Positions 7,747-16,721 of a stretch of 23,346 nucleotides of DNA are shown piece by piece (the stretch's first letter is position 1; each line of letters starts with the position of its first letter). The stretch is from a virus. A program made the position numbers and the translations under genes. The stretch is from the IMG/VR virus record IMGVR_UViG_3300013285_000082, positions 1 to 23,346 of that record, one strand, 5' to 3'. Under the pieces are notes generated by a model. The model ran no database searches. It worked only from the letters and a program-made list of their open reading frames with translations, and was not told where the DNA came from.

Positions 7747-8801
7747 GTAGCGTAGTTATTTCAGGCGATAGTAGTGGCACAGTAACAATTGCCGCACCTG
7801 CTGTTGCTGGAAGTGGAACTCAAACATTACAAGCTGGTTCAGGAACTGTAGCTTTAGATAATACATTTGGATTTAAAAATCGTTTAATTAATGGCGGTTT
7901 TAGAGTAGATCAACGTAATAATGGCGCTAGTCAGACTATTACAGCGGCAGCAGCATTAGCATATACAGTGGATCGCTGGTATGCGTATTGTACAGGTGCC
8001 AACGTAACAGGCCAACGTGTTGCTGGCACTGGCAGTAATCAATATAACTATCAATTTACAGGCGCAGCCAGTGTTACAGGTATTAACTTTGCTCAACGTA
8101 TAGAAACACTGAACAGTTACGATTTAAACGGACAAAACGTTAAGCTAAGTGTGTACATGAGCAATAGTTTATTAACTTCTGTTACATGGACTGCTTATTA
8201 TGCTAATACTAGTGATACATTTGGCACTTTAGCATCTCCTACTGTCACACAAATTGCCACAGGAACATTTACTGTTAGTAGTACGTATAGTCAATATTCT
8301 GCCACAATCGCAATTCCAGCAGCAGCAACTACAGGGATACAAATTGTGTTTTCAGTAGGAGCACAAACATCTGGCACTTGGGCAATTGGTTATCCACAGT
8401 TAGAATTAGGTACTACAGCAACAAGTTTTGATATACGTAATCACACTAGTGAGTTAACTATGTGTCAACGATATTATTCAAAATTAGGTGGTACAGGTGC
8501 TAGTGGTTACATGGCAATTGGTTCTGGAATTGGCAGATCGGGTACTTCATTTGCCGGATACATAAAATTTCCAATCACAATGCGTTCTGCGCCAACAATA
8601 TCTTATTCCGGATTAATGGCAGCAGAATATAGTGGTGATAACTGGGTAAATTTTAGTTCTATTGGCAGTACTTACGGGGGATTAGATGCAACAATGATAC
8701 AAGTTAACGTTGCGTCATCTGTATTAAGTGCCGGCATGGCAATATTAATAACACAAAATGCCGATGGAACTGCCTTTATTGCTATGACATCGGAGCTGTA
8801 A
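7743..8801 (+). CDS. Phage tail protein with jelly-roll-like binding domain (352 aa)
   Basis: The ATG at 7743 overlaps the preceding stop (ATGA). An upstream GTG at 7731 is in frame but would overlap more and has no better site, so 7743 is chosen. Residues ~45-60 (FKNRLINGGFRVDQRNNGA) and ~225-250 (YPQLELGTTATSF, then SELTMCQRYY) are hallmark motifs of a phage tail family. Between them lies an all-beta region of about 170 residues with the look of a carbohydrate-binding jelly roll. About 100 further residues follow. In related phages such proteins sit on fibres or baseplates. Sugar binding is plausible from the fold class but is not shown by any specific residue here. Confidence 0.72.
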   Translation: MSSVVISGDSSGTVTIAAPAVAGSGTQTLQAGSGTVALDNTFGFKNRLINGGFRVDQRNNGASQTITAAAALAYTVDRWYAYCTGANVTGQRVAGTGSNQYNYQFTGAASVTGINFAQRIETLNSYDLNGQNVKLSVYMSNSLLTSVTWTAYYANTSDTFGTLASPTVTQIATGTFTVSSTYSQYSATIAIPAAATTGIQIVFSVGAQTSGTWAIGYPQLELGTTATSFDIRNHTSELTMCQRYYSKLGGTGASGYMAIGSGIGRSGTSFAGYIKFPITMRSAPTISYSGLMAAEYSGDNWVNFSSIGSTYGGLDATMIQVNVASSVLSAGMAILITQNADGTAFIAMTSEL

Positions 8802-8960
8802 ATGTACAAAGAAACAATAGGAATAAATGGTAGACCAGCAGAAAGTGTTATTCGCATCTCAGATGAAGCTTGTATACCTTTTGATATTGCAAACACAGAT
8901 TATCAAGAATATCTAGTTTGGATAGCAGAAGGCAATACGCCAGAACCAGCGGGATCATAA
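8802..8960 (+). CDS. Small conserved phage protein (52 aa)
   Basis: The ATG follows the previous stop directly (TAAATG) with GGAG 6 nt upstream. The protein reads from [12 protein letters not shown] to TPEPAGS, with a central [18 protein letters not shown] and then [13 protein letters not shown]. The IRxSDxACIPFDxANxDYQEYxxW pattern recurs in small proteins next to phage tail-fibre genes and resembles the short accessory proteins that accompany fibres. It is acidic, soluble-looking and has no membrane segment. The ordered packing and the recognisable pattern make it a real gene despite its length. Its function is unknown; a fibre-assembly helper is a guess. Confidence 0.75.
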   Translation: MYKETIGINGRPAESVIRISDEACIPFDIANTDYQEYLVWIAEGNTPEPAGS

Positions 8961-8961
8961 C

Positions 8962-9981
8962 ATGACCACAAATATCAGAGCCAGTTCGTCGTCAGGTGGT
9001 GGGTTAATAATAACCAGTGATGCTACGGGTAATTTAGGATTACAAGCCGATGGTGGCGTGGTTGATATGAGTAGCAACACAGGCGCTCTTAATTTACCAT
9101 CTGGCACAACAGCTCAACGTCCTGCTGCTCCTGTAATTGGTGCTATGCGTTGGAACAGTACAACCGCCAATCAGGAAATTTACATTGGCAACAGCGCATG
9201 GGCAGTTATAGCAGGCGGTACTTATACAGTTAATTACCTTGTGGTTGCGGGGGGCGGCGGTTCTGGATATGTGTGGGGCGGCGGTGGAGGCGGGGGCGGT
9301 GTTTTAGCAACATCGGCAAATTTATCTGCGGGAACTGCTTACACAATTACGGTTGGTGCTGGTGGTGCAACTTCTGCTTCAATATCTTTAACAGGTACAA
9401 ATGGTAGTAATTCTGTTATATCTACAATTGCCACAGCAATAGGCGGCGGCGGCGGCGGCACTTATAGTGGCGCAAATACTGGCGCAGCAGGAGGCTCAGG
9501 TGGTGGTGCATCTGGCAGTTCTAATTTTACTGGTGCGGCAGGAACATCTGGGCAAGGAAATGCAGGCGGTTCGACTGTTGCCGTTTCTAATAATGTAGGC
9601 GCAGGAGGCGGCGGTGGCGGGGCTGTTGGTGGAAATGCAAGCGGAACTTCAGCTGGAAATGGCGGAGTAGGTTCATCTTCTACAATTTCTGGGTCAACTG
9701 TTTTCTATGCTGGTGGTGGCGGTGGGGGCGCACAAGCTGGAACTCATGGCACAGGTGGAAATGGCGGTGGCGGTGCTGGTGGGGCGTCTGGAACGACAGG
9801 CACAATCAATACTGGCGGCGGCGGTGGCGGAAGTTTATCTTCAGGTGCTGGTGGTAATGGAGGTTCAGGCATCGTAATCATCAGCTACTTAGGCTCACAG
9901 CGTGGCACAGGCGGTACGGTTACATCTTCGGGTGGCTACACAATCCATACCTTTACATCATCTGGCACATATACCGGTTAA
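8962..9981 (+). CDS. Polyglycine-rich phage adhesin (339 aa)
   Basis: It starts 1 nt after the previous stop, with GGGA upstream. The shared N-terminal module is present (GVVDMSSNTGALNLPSG, TTAQRP, GAMRWNSTT, YIGNSAW). The Gly-rich head runs from ~94 (YLVVAGGGGSG) to ~310 (GNGGSGIVIISYLG) and includes long GGGGGG runs and an FYAGGGGGG motif also found in sibling genes. It ends with GTGGTVTSSGGYTIHTF, nearly the same as the end of the 5656-6756 product. Head loops differ from those of its siblings, as expected if loops carry specificity. No enzyme motif is seen. Confidence 0.75.
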   Translation: MTTNIRASSSSGGGLIITSDATGNLGLQADGGVVDMSSNTGALNLPSGTTAQRPAAPVIGAMRWNSTTANQEIYIGNSAWAVIAGGTYTVNYLVVAGGGGSGYVWGGGGGGGGVLATSANLSAGTAYTITVGAGGATSASISLTGTNGSNSVISTIATAIGGGGGGTYSGANTGAAGGSGGGASGSSNFTGAAGTSGQGNAGGSTVAVSNNVGAGGGGGGAVGGNASGTSAGNGGVGSSSTISGSTVFYAGGGGGGAQAGTHGTGGNGGGGAGGASGTTGTINTGGGGGGSLSSGAGGNGGSGIVIISYLGSQRGTGGTVTSSGGYTIHTFTSSGTYTG

Positions 9982-9990
9982 GGACAGCAC

Positions 9991-12900
9991 ATGACTTCAT
10001 CATTGCGGGCAAGTACTACTGGGTCAGGCGGATTCATTGGCACGTCAGACGCATCAGGTACACTGGGTGTAATAGCAGATGCAGGTATCGTTGACGCAAG
10101 TACCACAATTAGCGCAATGAATATGCCAGTTGGGACAACAGCACAACGTCCTGTAAGTCCCGCAACAGGCGCATCCCGTTATAACACAACATTAGCACAA
10201 TATGAAGTTTATAATGGCACAAGTTGGGTTACAGGTTTTCAAAACATCACAGCATCATATCTAGTAGTAGCAGGCGGTGGCGGTGGCGGCGGCTACAATG
10301 GCGGTGGTGGTGGGGGTGCAGGTGGTATGATTACAGGATCAACACCATTGGCTACTAACGTAAACTATGTAGTAACTGTGGGAGCAGGCGGAACTGCTGG
10401 AACGAATGGCGTAAACGCAGGAGTAGGCGGCAATTCAGCCATTACAAATTTATCAGTGACTAGTTTAGGCGGTGGCTACGGTTGTAGCGGTGGCCCTACT
10501 ACTAATAATGGTGGGCCAGGTGGATCAGGTGGCGGTGGTTCAGGTAATAATAATGGCACAGGCGGGGCAGGTACTTATGGACAGGGTAATCCCGGCGGAA
10601 CTGGTATTAATAGTACTTACTATTCAGGTGGCGGCGGCGGCGGTGCTGGCGCAGTAGGCGGAACTGGAACTGCCAATTCGTCTGGCGGTGCTGGTGGGGT
10701 TGGATTAGCTAATTCAATTACTGGAACAAGCACATATTACGCAGGTGGTGGCGGTGGCGCATTTAACAATGGTGCTGGTGCTGCTGGTGGATTGGGTGGT
10801 GGCGGAACTGGTGGCGGAACTGGTGCTGCTGCTGTAGCAGGTACAACAAACACCGGCGGTGGTGGTGGCGGTGGTTCTACTGCTACCTATCCAAATGGTG
10901 CTGCGGGCGGATCAGGAGTAACAATCTTAAGTTATTCTGGATTACAACAGTTTAATAGTCCTGTGGCGACTTATAACTACACTGGCGGATATAGTGTTCA
11001 CACATTTCCTACATCTGGCACTCTTACATATAGCCCAACAAAATTATTATACAATTCATTACGATTTCGGGCAAGCAATAGTGCGTATCTAAGTCGTACA
11101 AACGCATCAGCAGTCACTAATAACGCAGTTTGGACTTGGAGTGCGTGGGTTAAGATAGGCTATTGGTCTAGTGGTAATGCTGCTATTTTATTTGGCAATG
11201 GTGTAGCAGGCGGCGCTAATGAAAGTTCAATTAAATTTGTTAATAATCAACTAAACGTTATTAACTATGTTAGTAGTTCAGTTAAGTGTAGATATATTAC
11301 TAATGCTATATACGTTGATCCATCAGCTTGGTATCACATTGTAGTATCAAGTAATAGCTTAACCGGATTAAAAATTTATATAAATGATGTACAGGTTACG
11401 TCATTTGCCACTGCGGTTGCACCCGATGCATCAGCATGGGCATTAAACACAGCGGCAACAGCAACTAACATGGGCTATCTTACCAGTGCAAATTATTTTG
11501 ATGGTTACATAGCTGAAGTTAATTTTGTAGACGGACAAGCATTAACTTCAAAATCATTTGGTGCGTACAATGTTACTACTGGCGTATGGCAACCTATCGC
11601 TTATACAGGAACATACGGGTTAAATGGTTTTTATACTCCATTTAATGATAATTCTAGTGTAACAGCTTTAGGACTTGACTATAGCGGCAATCGTAATAAC
11701 TGGACACCTAATAATTTTAGTCTAACTGCTGGTTCAACTTATGATTATATGTTGGATTCTCCGACATTAACGAGTGCTACAGTTGGTAATTATTGTGTAA
11801 TGAATCCTTTAGATAATCGTGGATATACAACTATGGGATTTTCCAACGCAAATTTAACAGTTAGTAATACCGGCGCTGGTGGTACATCATACTATCCAAC
11901 CATTTTTCCAACTACGGGCAGTTATTATTTTGAAGCAACAGTTGGTACGGTTACTGGAAATGCGTTTGCAATTTATTTTTACGGAGGTACTGGCGGAGGT
12001 TATTATAGTAATGGCACAAAAGATTACACAACTGCGTATGGAGCAACCTACACTAACGGTGATGTAATTGGCGTGGCTTATAATTTATCAGCAGGTAATA
12101 TAACTTTTTATAAAAATAATGTATCACAAGGAACGCAAACGTTTGCTCTTAATGGTATTTTTAGTCTTGCAATCACAAATTCTGGTGATAAATGGAATAT
12201 TAATTTTGGACAGCAACCATTTTCCTACACTCCTCCTTCTGGTTACGTGCGATTAAACACTTACAACTTACCAACTCCCACAATAATTCAATCTAATAAG
12301 TATTTTGATATTAACTTGTGGACTGGAAATGCCACAGCTAGATCTTTATTGAACAACGCAGGTTTTCAAAGTGATTTTGGATGGATTAAAAGTAGAAGTA
12401 ATGCGTTAAACAGCGGTTTGATAGATTCAGTGAGAGGTACATCAAAATTGCTTATTTCAAATGCCACCAACGCTGAACAAACGCTTACTGATGAATTAAC
12501 ATCATTTAATACTAATGGATTTAGTTTAGGAGCATCGGCTAATGGATACACTAATTTCAATACTTACACTTACGTTGGTTGGTTTTGGCAAGCAGGACAA
12601 GGAGTAACATCAACTAATACTAGTGGTACCATTACCAGCACAGTTAGTGTGAATGCTACTGCCGGATTCAGTATTGCCACATTTACTGCAAACGGTACAG
12701 CGGGTGCTACTATTGGGCATGGACTAGGTGTTGCCCCTGCTTTTTATATGATCAAATGCCGATCAAATGCTCCCACAGATTGGATGAATTATAGTCAGGC
12801 ATTGGGTACTGGTTTTATGTATCTGTCATTAACCAATGCTTATAACTCTGCTAATAATTTAACAAATGGAGTAGCACCCACTTCTTCTGTAATTACTCTT

Positions 12901-13296
12901 GGCAATAGTAGTAACTTTAATGTTAATGGATACACTAATGTCGTTTACTCGTGGGCTCCGGTAGCTGGTTATTCAGCATTTGGATCGTACACTGGAAATG
13001 GAAGCACCTTAGGTCCATTTGTTAATACTGGATTTAGAGTTAGGTATGTGTTGATTAAATGTTCAACTGCTGTGGGCGATTGGTATATTTTTGATAATGC
13101 TAGAGGCATAAATGGCGCAATACTTGGATTGATTACAGATAACAATCAAATAGAGACAAACTATACATCAGCGGTTAACTTACTATCAAATGGATTTAGT
13201 ATTGGTAGAACAGATGCAGCATGGAACTCAAGTGGAGCAACTTATATATACGCTGCATTTGCTGACAATCCATTTAAATACGGGTTAGCCCAATAA
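9991..13296 (+). CDS. Large multidomain adhesin: polyglycine, LamG-like, SPRY-like, phage tail domain (1101 aa)
   Basis: AGGA precedes the ATG. Domains in order: shared module at ~20-80 (IVDASTTISAMNMPVG, TTAQRP); polyglycine head at ~90-316 (YLVVAGGGGGGG to GGSGVTILSY); LamG/concanavalin-like domain at ~352-525 (SLRFRASNSAYLSR, WTWSAWVK, WYHIVVSSNS, GYIAEVNFVDGQALT); SPRY-like domain at ~613-753 (GSYYFEATVG, GDVIGVAYNL, GNITFYKNN, WNINFGQQPFSY); and a phage tail domain of the type I know as DUF7483 at ~766-1101 (FDINLWTGN, FGWIKSRS, DSVRG, FNTNGFSLG, IGHGLGVAPAFYMIKCR, YIYAAFADNPFKY). LamG and SPRY folds commonly bind glycans or proteins, so this is the richest candidate for a receptor-binding protein here. 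The fusion of polyglycine and LamG parts in one chain is the odd point. Domain calls come from motif memory, not a search. Confidence 0.75.
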   Translation: MTSSLRASTTGSGGFIGTSDASGTLGVIADAGIVDASTTISAMNMPVGTTAQRPVSPATGASRYNTTLAQYEVYNGTSWVTGFQNITASYLVVAGGGGGGGYNGGGGGGAGGMITGSTPLATNVNYVVTVGAGGTAGTNGVNAGVGGNSAITNLSVTSLGGGYGCSGGPTTNNGGPGGSGGGGSGNNNGTGGAGTYGQGNPGGTGINSTYYSGGGGGGAGAVGGTGTANSSGGAGGVGLANSITGTSTYYAGGGGGAFNNGAGAAGGLGGGGTGGGTGAAAVAGTTNTGGGGGGGSTATYPNGAAGGSGVTILSYSGLQQFNSPVATYNYTGGYSVHTFPTSGTLTYSPTKLLYNSLRFRASNSAYLSRTNASAVTNNAVWTWSAWVKIGYWSSGNAAILFGNGVAGGANESSIKFVNNQLNVINYVSSSVKCRYITNAIYVDPSAWYHIVVSSNSLTGLKIYINDVQVTSFATAVAPDASAWALNTAATATNMGYLTSANYFDGYIAEVNFVDGQALTSKSFGAYNVTTGVWQPIAYTGTYGLNGFYTPFNDNSSVTALGLDYSGNRNNWTPNNFSLTAGSTYDYMLDSPTLTSATVGNYCVMNPLDNRGYTTMGFSNANLTVSNTGAGGTSYYPTIFPTTGSYYFEATVGTVTGNAFAIYFYGGTGGGYYSNGTKDYTTAYGATYTNGDVIGVAYNLSAGNITFYKNNVSQGTQTFALNGIFSLAITNSGDKWNINFGQQPFSYTPPSGYVRLNTYNLPTPTIIQSNKYFDINLWTGNATARSLLNNAGFQSDFGWIKSRSNALNSGLIDSVRGTSKLLISNATNAEQTLTDELTSFNTNGFSLGASANGYTNFNTYTYVGWFWQAGQGVTSTNTSGTITSTVSVNATAGFSIATFTANGTAGATIGHGLGVAPAFYMIKCRSNAPTDWMNYSQALGTGFMYLSLTNAYNSANNLTNGVAPTSSVITLGNSSNFNVNGYTNVVYSWAPVAGYSAFGSYTGNGSTLGPFVNTGFRVRYVLIKCSTAVGDWYIFDNARGINGAILGLITDNNQIETNYTSAVNLLSNGFSIGRTDAAWNSSGATYIYAAFADNPFKYGLAQ

Positions 13297-13302
13297 TAAA
13301 TA
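13295..13302 (+). promoter_or_regulatory. Candidate T4-type late promoter
   Basis: AATAAATA differs from the T4 late consensus TATAAATA only in the first base. It lies 15 nt before the ATG at 13318. A start 6 nt after the box would leave a ~10-nt leader carrying AAGGAAA (13307-13313). Confidence 0.5.
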
Positions 13303-13317
13303 CAATAAGGAAATAAT

Positions 13318-14250
13318 ATGACTGTAATAGTAGACGGAACTAATAGTGTAATACCAGCAAGTTGGACCACTGCTGGTCGCCCTTCCGCACCTATTGTCGG
13401 GCAATTGGGGTGGAATACTACTTTGGCAGTGATGGAAGTTTATATTGGATCAAATAATTGGCAAACTATTGCGTCAACTACGTATTTGATTGATTACATT
13501 GTTGTGGCAGGTGGAGGAGGCGGGGGATCTGGTACTGGTGGAGGCGGTGGTGCAGGTGGAGTAATTACTGGATCATCACTATCAGTGAGTTCGGGAACAA
13601 ATTATATCATCACTATTGGCGCAGGCGGCTCAGCGGTAGTCTTTCCAGCAGCTTCAAATAATGGATCTAATAGCACCGCATTCACTGTTACTGCAATTGG
13701 CGGCGGAGCAGGAGGTGGAGTAAACACTAATGGCGTTACTAATAACCCAGGATCTGGTGGATCAGGTGGAGGTCAAGCGTCTTACAGTACTGGCACTACC
13801 GGCGGTCCTGGTTCCGGAACTACAGGGCAAGGTAACGCTGGTGGATCTAGCACCGGCACTAATGGCGGTGGTGGAGGTGGTGGAGCAGGCGCAGTTGGCA
13901 CATCAAACGCAGGGGGAGCAACTGGTGGAATAGGAATACTATGGTCAAATAGTACATATTATGCCGGCGGGGGTTCTGGTAGTTATGGTGGTACTGCTGT
14001 TAGCGGAAGTCTAGGAGGCGGAGGTGCCTGTTTAGGCGGGTCTGGTGGGGCAAATGGTACAGCAAACACGGGCGGGGGTGGTGGAGCAAATTGGACATAT
14101 ACTGTTGGCGCACAAGCAGGAGGCGGTGGGTCTGGAGTAGTTATTGTTCGATATCAAGGCTCAGTAGCTAGAGCCACAGGCGGCGCAGTCACTATTACTG
14201 GTGGGTATGTTTACCATACTTTTACTTTATCCGGAACTTTTATATCATAA
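13318..14250 (+). CDS. Polyglycine-rich phage adhesin (310 aa)
   Basis: It has an AAGGA site and a candidate late promoter upstream. The N-terminus is a shorter variant of the shared module: TVIVDGTNSVIPASWTTAG, then RPSAPIVGQLGWNTT and YIGSNNW. The opening VIVDGTN resembles that of the 66-aa protein at 7546. The head begins at ~61 with YIVVAGGGGGG and ends at ~280 (GGGGSGVVIVRYQG), and the tail is RATGGAVTITGGYVYHTF. The Gly runs are interrupted by sibling-type motifs (YYAGGGSG, TANTGGGGGAN). It is a paralogue of the other Gly-rich genes, with the most diverged attachment module of the set. Confidence 0.73.
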   Translation: MTVIVDGTNSVIPASWTTAGRPSAPIVGQLGWNTTLAVMEVYIGSNNWQTIASTTYLIDYIVVAGGGGGGSGTGGGGGAGGVITGSSLSVSSGTNYIITIGAGGSAVVFPAASNNGSNSTAFTVTAIGGGAGGGVNTNGVTNNPGSGGSGGGQASYSTGTTGGPGSGTTGQGNAGGSSTGTNGGGGGGGAGAVGTSNAGGATGGIGILWSNSTYYAGGGSGSYGGTAVSGSLGGGGACLGGSGGANGTANTGGGGGANWTYTVGAQAGGGGSGVVIVRYQGSVARATGGAVTITGGYVYHTFTLSGTFIS

Positions 14251-14299
14251 CATACATTGCAGTAGAATAATTGAATAAATTTTTTATACTTGATACCAA

Positions 14300-14307
14300 C
14301 TAAATAC
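14300..14307 (+). promoter_or_regulatory. Candidate late promoter abutting the propeller gene
   Basis: CTAAATAC lies in the 61-nt gap 14251-14311. The 13 nt AACTAAATACTAG here also occur on the minus strand before gp14 (20574-20562), which supports a shared regulatory element. The box ends only 5 nt before the ATG and there is no ribosome binding site, so a start 6 nt after the box would fall on the A of the ATG. Nothing else is seen in this gap. Confidence 0.5.
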
Positions 14308-14311
14308 TAGT

Positions 14312-15613
14312 ATGGCATCAAGTATAAACGTACAAGCAGACGCAACAGTAGGCACTCTTACCAAATCAGGAGATGCCACTGGCAATCTCACGCTTCAAAC
14401 AAATGGTAACACAGCATTAACAATTAACACAAGTCAAAACATAATATTCAACGGAACTGGCGCATTTACCGTTCCTGTGGGTAATACAGCACAACGGCCA
14501 AATCCTCTGGTAAACGGCATGATTAGATACAATACAGCATATACTGCGGTAGAGGGATATGTAAATGATACATGGGTAGGTGTAGCGGGAACAGTGCCGG
14601 TATTTGCGGTAGCTGGATTCACTGTACCTGCAACAATGAATAGTAGCACCACCCCTGCCATAATGACTTCTGTTACATATGGGTATGGTAATGGATTATA
14701 TGTTGCTGTTGGATATTTAGGTACCAGTAATTATCCAGTATATGCTACCTCTAGTGATGGTAGTACATGGACTACTCCGGCTACAATGAATAGTAGTACT
14801 ACTGCTGCGCTAATGACTTCTGTTACATACAATGGTAGTTTATATGTAGCAGTTGGGTATAATGGATCTAATTTTCCAGTATACGCCACATCAAGTAATG
14901 GCAGTACCTGGACTACACCAGCCGCAATGAATGGTACTACTACACAATTTTATATGAAATCTGTTACTTACGGAAATGGATTATTTGTGGCAGTAGGATA
15001 TTCCTCACCAAATAATGCTGTGTATGCTACTTCAACCGATGGCAGTACATGGATTACTCCGGCATCTATGGGTACTGCCACTGGTGGATTAATGCAGTCT
15101 GTAATTTATGCCAATAATAAATTTGTATCAGTTGGTTACGCTAGCTCTAATCTTCCCGTATATGCCACATCAACAGATGGTAGTACATGGACTACTCCTG
15201 CAGCAATGAACGGAACAGCAGCAGGAGCACCAATAAATTCAGTTACATATGCCAAAAATTTATTTGTAGCAGTTGGTTATAAAATTAATAGTACTCCTTG
15301 TTATGCTACATCAACTGATGGTAGTACATGGACTACTCCTGCTGCGATGAATGGGACTACAAATTTAGTAATTATGAATTCTATTACATATGGAAATGGA
15401 TTATTTGTAGCGATTGGTGATACTACTGTTACTAGCCCAACTGTGCCTATGTATTCTGTGTCAAGCAATGGCAGTACATGGATTACTCCTTTAGCGATGG
15501 GCGGAACAGCCACACAATCAACTGTAAATAGCATTGCTTACAATAATAATAAATTTGTGGCTGTTGGAATGTTAGGGACTGCTGGCAATCCTACTTACGC
15601 TACTTCAAATTAA
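14312..15613 (+). CDS. Seven-bladed beta-propeller adhesin-like protein (433 aa)
   Basis: Residues ~1-90 are the shared array module (VGNTAQRP, NGMIRYNTA, YVNDTW). From ~105 there are seven repeats of 43-51 residues, each with a hydrophobic MxSVTY, an xLFVAVGY strand and YATSTDGSTWTTPAAM. Six copies of SxD/NGSTW are present. The seventh repeat stops at YATSN, and the strand missing from it is supplied at the N-terminal end by FTVPATM, the usual closure of a propeller. SxDGxTW is the Asp-box (BNR) pattern of sialidase-like and photosystem-assembly-like propellers. Sialidase catalytic residues (Arg triad, Tyr) are not apparent, so binding is more likely than hydrolysis. The start lacks a ribosome binding site and abuts a late-type promoter box. 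Confidence 0.78.
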   Translation: MASSINVQADATVGTLTKSGDATGNLTLQTNGNTALTINTSQNIIFNGTGAFTVPVGNTAQRPNPLVNGMIRYNTAYTAVEGYVNDTWVGVAGTVPVFAVAGFTVPATMNSSTTPAIMTSVTYGYGNGLYVAVGYLGTSNYPVYATSSDGSTWTTPATMNSSTTAALMTSVTYNGSLYVAVGYNGSNFPVYATSSNGSTWTTPAAMNGTTTQFYMKSVTYGNGLFVAVGYSSPNNAVYATSTDGSTWITPASMGTATGGLMQSVIYANNKFVSVGYASSNLPVYATSTDGSTWTTPAAMNGTAAGAPINSVTYAKNLFVAVGYKINSTPCYATSTDGSTWTTPAAMNGTTNLVIMNSITYGNGLFVAIGDTTVTSPTVPMYSVSSNGSTWITPLAMGGTATQSTVNSIAYNNNKFVAVGMLGTAGNPTYATSN

Positions 15614-15626
15614 ATACTAATAAATA
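15610..15626 (+). promoter_or_regulatory. Double TAAATA box before the last Gly-rich adhesin
   Basis: TAAATA occurs at 15611-15616 (its TAA is also the stop of the propeller gene) and again at 15621-15626, ending 4 nt before the ATG at 15631. There is no ribosome binding site. The first box would give a ~9-nt leader; the second would start within the ATG. Confidence 0.4.
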
Positions 15627-15630
15627 TAAT

Positions 15631-16716
15631 ATGACAACGATAATCAACGCAAACAGCTCAGGCTTAGTAGAAACTGTAGATACTAGCGGTAATTTACAGT
15701 TCCAAACTAACGGAACAGCAGCATTACATATTAATAATAGTCAAAATATTACAGCAAACAGTACTGGTGCTATTACCCTAAACGTTGGAAATACAGCGCA
15801 ACGACCCGCAAGTCCTGCTAATGGTATGATTAGGTATAGTAACACATCAAACTTACTGGAAGCATATGTCAACGGGGCATGGGCAAATATTAATACCGGT
15901 GCAACAGCTTACAACATAACTGTGGGAGTAGTTGCTGGCGGTGGTGGAGGAGGTGGATATTTAGGAGGTGGTGGTGGAGCAGGTGGTGTTGTAAGTTTTG
16001 CTGCGTATACGCTTCAACCGGGAACAGCCTATACTGCCAATATAGGAGCAGGTGGAGCAGGTGCTACAAATAGTCAAAATACTGCTGCTTCTAATGGATC
16101 AAACAGTACATTTGGCACAGGATCACTATCACGAATTACAGCGATTGGCGGTGGCGGCGGAGGTACATTAAATCAAAGACCAGCATGGAAAGCATCTTTG
16201 GGTGGCTCAGGTGGCGGAGATGGAGGCCAAAACAACGAAGGTCTTTACGGTTCATATGGACCTGGAATACCAGGACAAGGATTTGATGGCGGATATGTTA
16301 CAACCGGCACGGCATTTTGCGGAGGTGGTGGGGCAGGGGGTGTAGGTGCCAACGGAGCAAGCACAGCATCGGGAGGAGTTGGTATAATTAATGGTATAGC
16401 AGGATCAACAGCGGGGCAACTAATTTCTGGCAACTACTGGCTAGCAGGTGGTGGAGCAGCAGGGTCGGCAACAACCAGCACAGGTGGAAACGGCGGGGGT
16501 GGAAATACCGGAGTAAATGGCACAGTCAATACTGGTGGCGGCGGTGGCGGATCGTATAATTCAACTGGCGGTAATGGTGGGTCTGGTATTGTAATTATAT
16601 CTATACCCATAGCAAACTATCCTGGTAATGCTAACGTGGTAGGAACTTATACATACGCCAACACAGGTACAGCTATTGTACTTGGATTCACTGCTAATAC
16701 TGTTTACACGGCATAA
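15631..16716 (+). CDS. Polyglycine-rich phage adhesin (361 aa)
   Basis: The N-terminus (TTIINANSSGLVETVDTSGN, then LHINNSQNITAN) is close to that of the propeller protein just upstream, followed by the shared NTAQRPASPANGMIRYSN and YVNGAW. So these two neighbours have the same base and different heads. The polyglycine head runs from ~98 (VGVVAGGGGGGGYLGGGGG) to ~325 (GGNGGSGIVIISIP). The end (ISIPIANYPGN, GFTANTVYTA) is the second C-terminal type, shared only with the gutted 6760-7131 gene. No Shine-Dalgarno site is visible before the ATG. Confidence 0.74.
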   Translation: MTTIINANSSGLVETVDTSGNLQFQTNGTAALHINNSQNITANSTGAITLNVGNTAQRPASPANGMIRYSNTSNLLEAYVNGAWANINTGATAYNITVGVVAGGGGGGGYLGGGGGAGGVVSFAAYTLQPGTAYTANIGAGGAGATNSQNTAASNGSNSTFGTGSLSRITAIGGGGGGTLNQRPAWKASLGGSGGGDGGQNNEGLYGSYGPGIPGQGFDGGYVTTGTAFCGGGGAGGVGANGASTASGGVGIINGIAGSTAGQLISGNYWLAGGGAAGSATTSTGGNGGGGNTGVNGTVNTGGGGGGSYNSTGGNGGSGIVIISIPIANYPGNANVVGTYTYANTGTAIVLGFTANTVYTA

Positions 16717-16721
16717 TTAAC

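Noticed and set aside
14251-14311. Small gene or RNA in the 61-nt gap
   Set aside because: No open frame of note and no stable hairpin; only the CTAAATAC box is supported.
5391-16716. Diversity-generating retroelement acting on the adhesins
   Set aside because: No reverse transcriptase, no template repeat with adenine-specific changes and no C-type lectin variable region is seen in the window.
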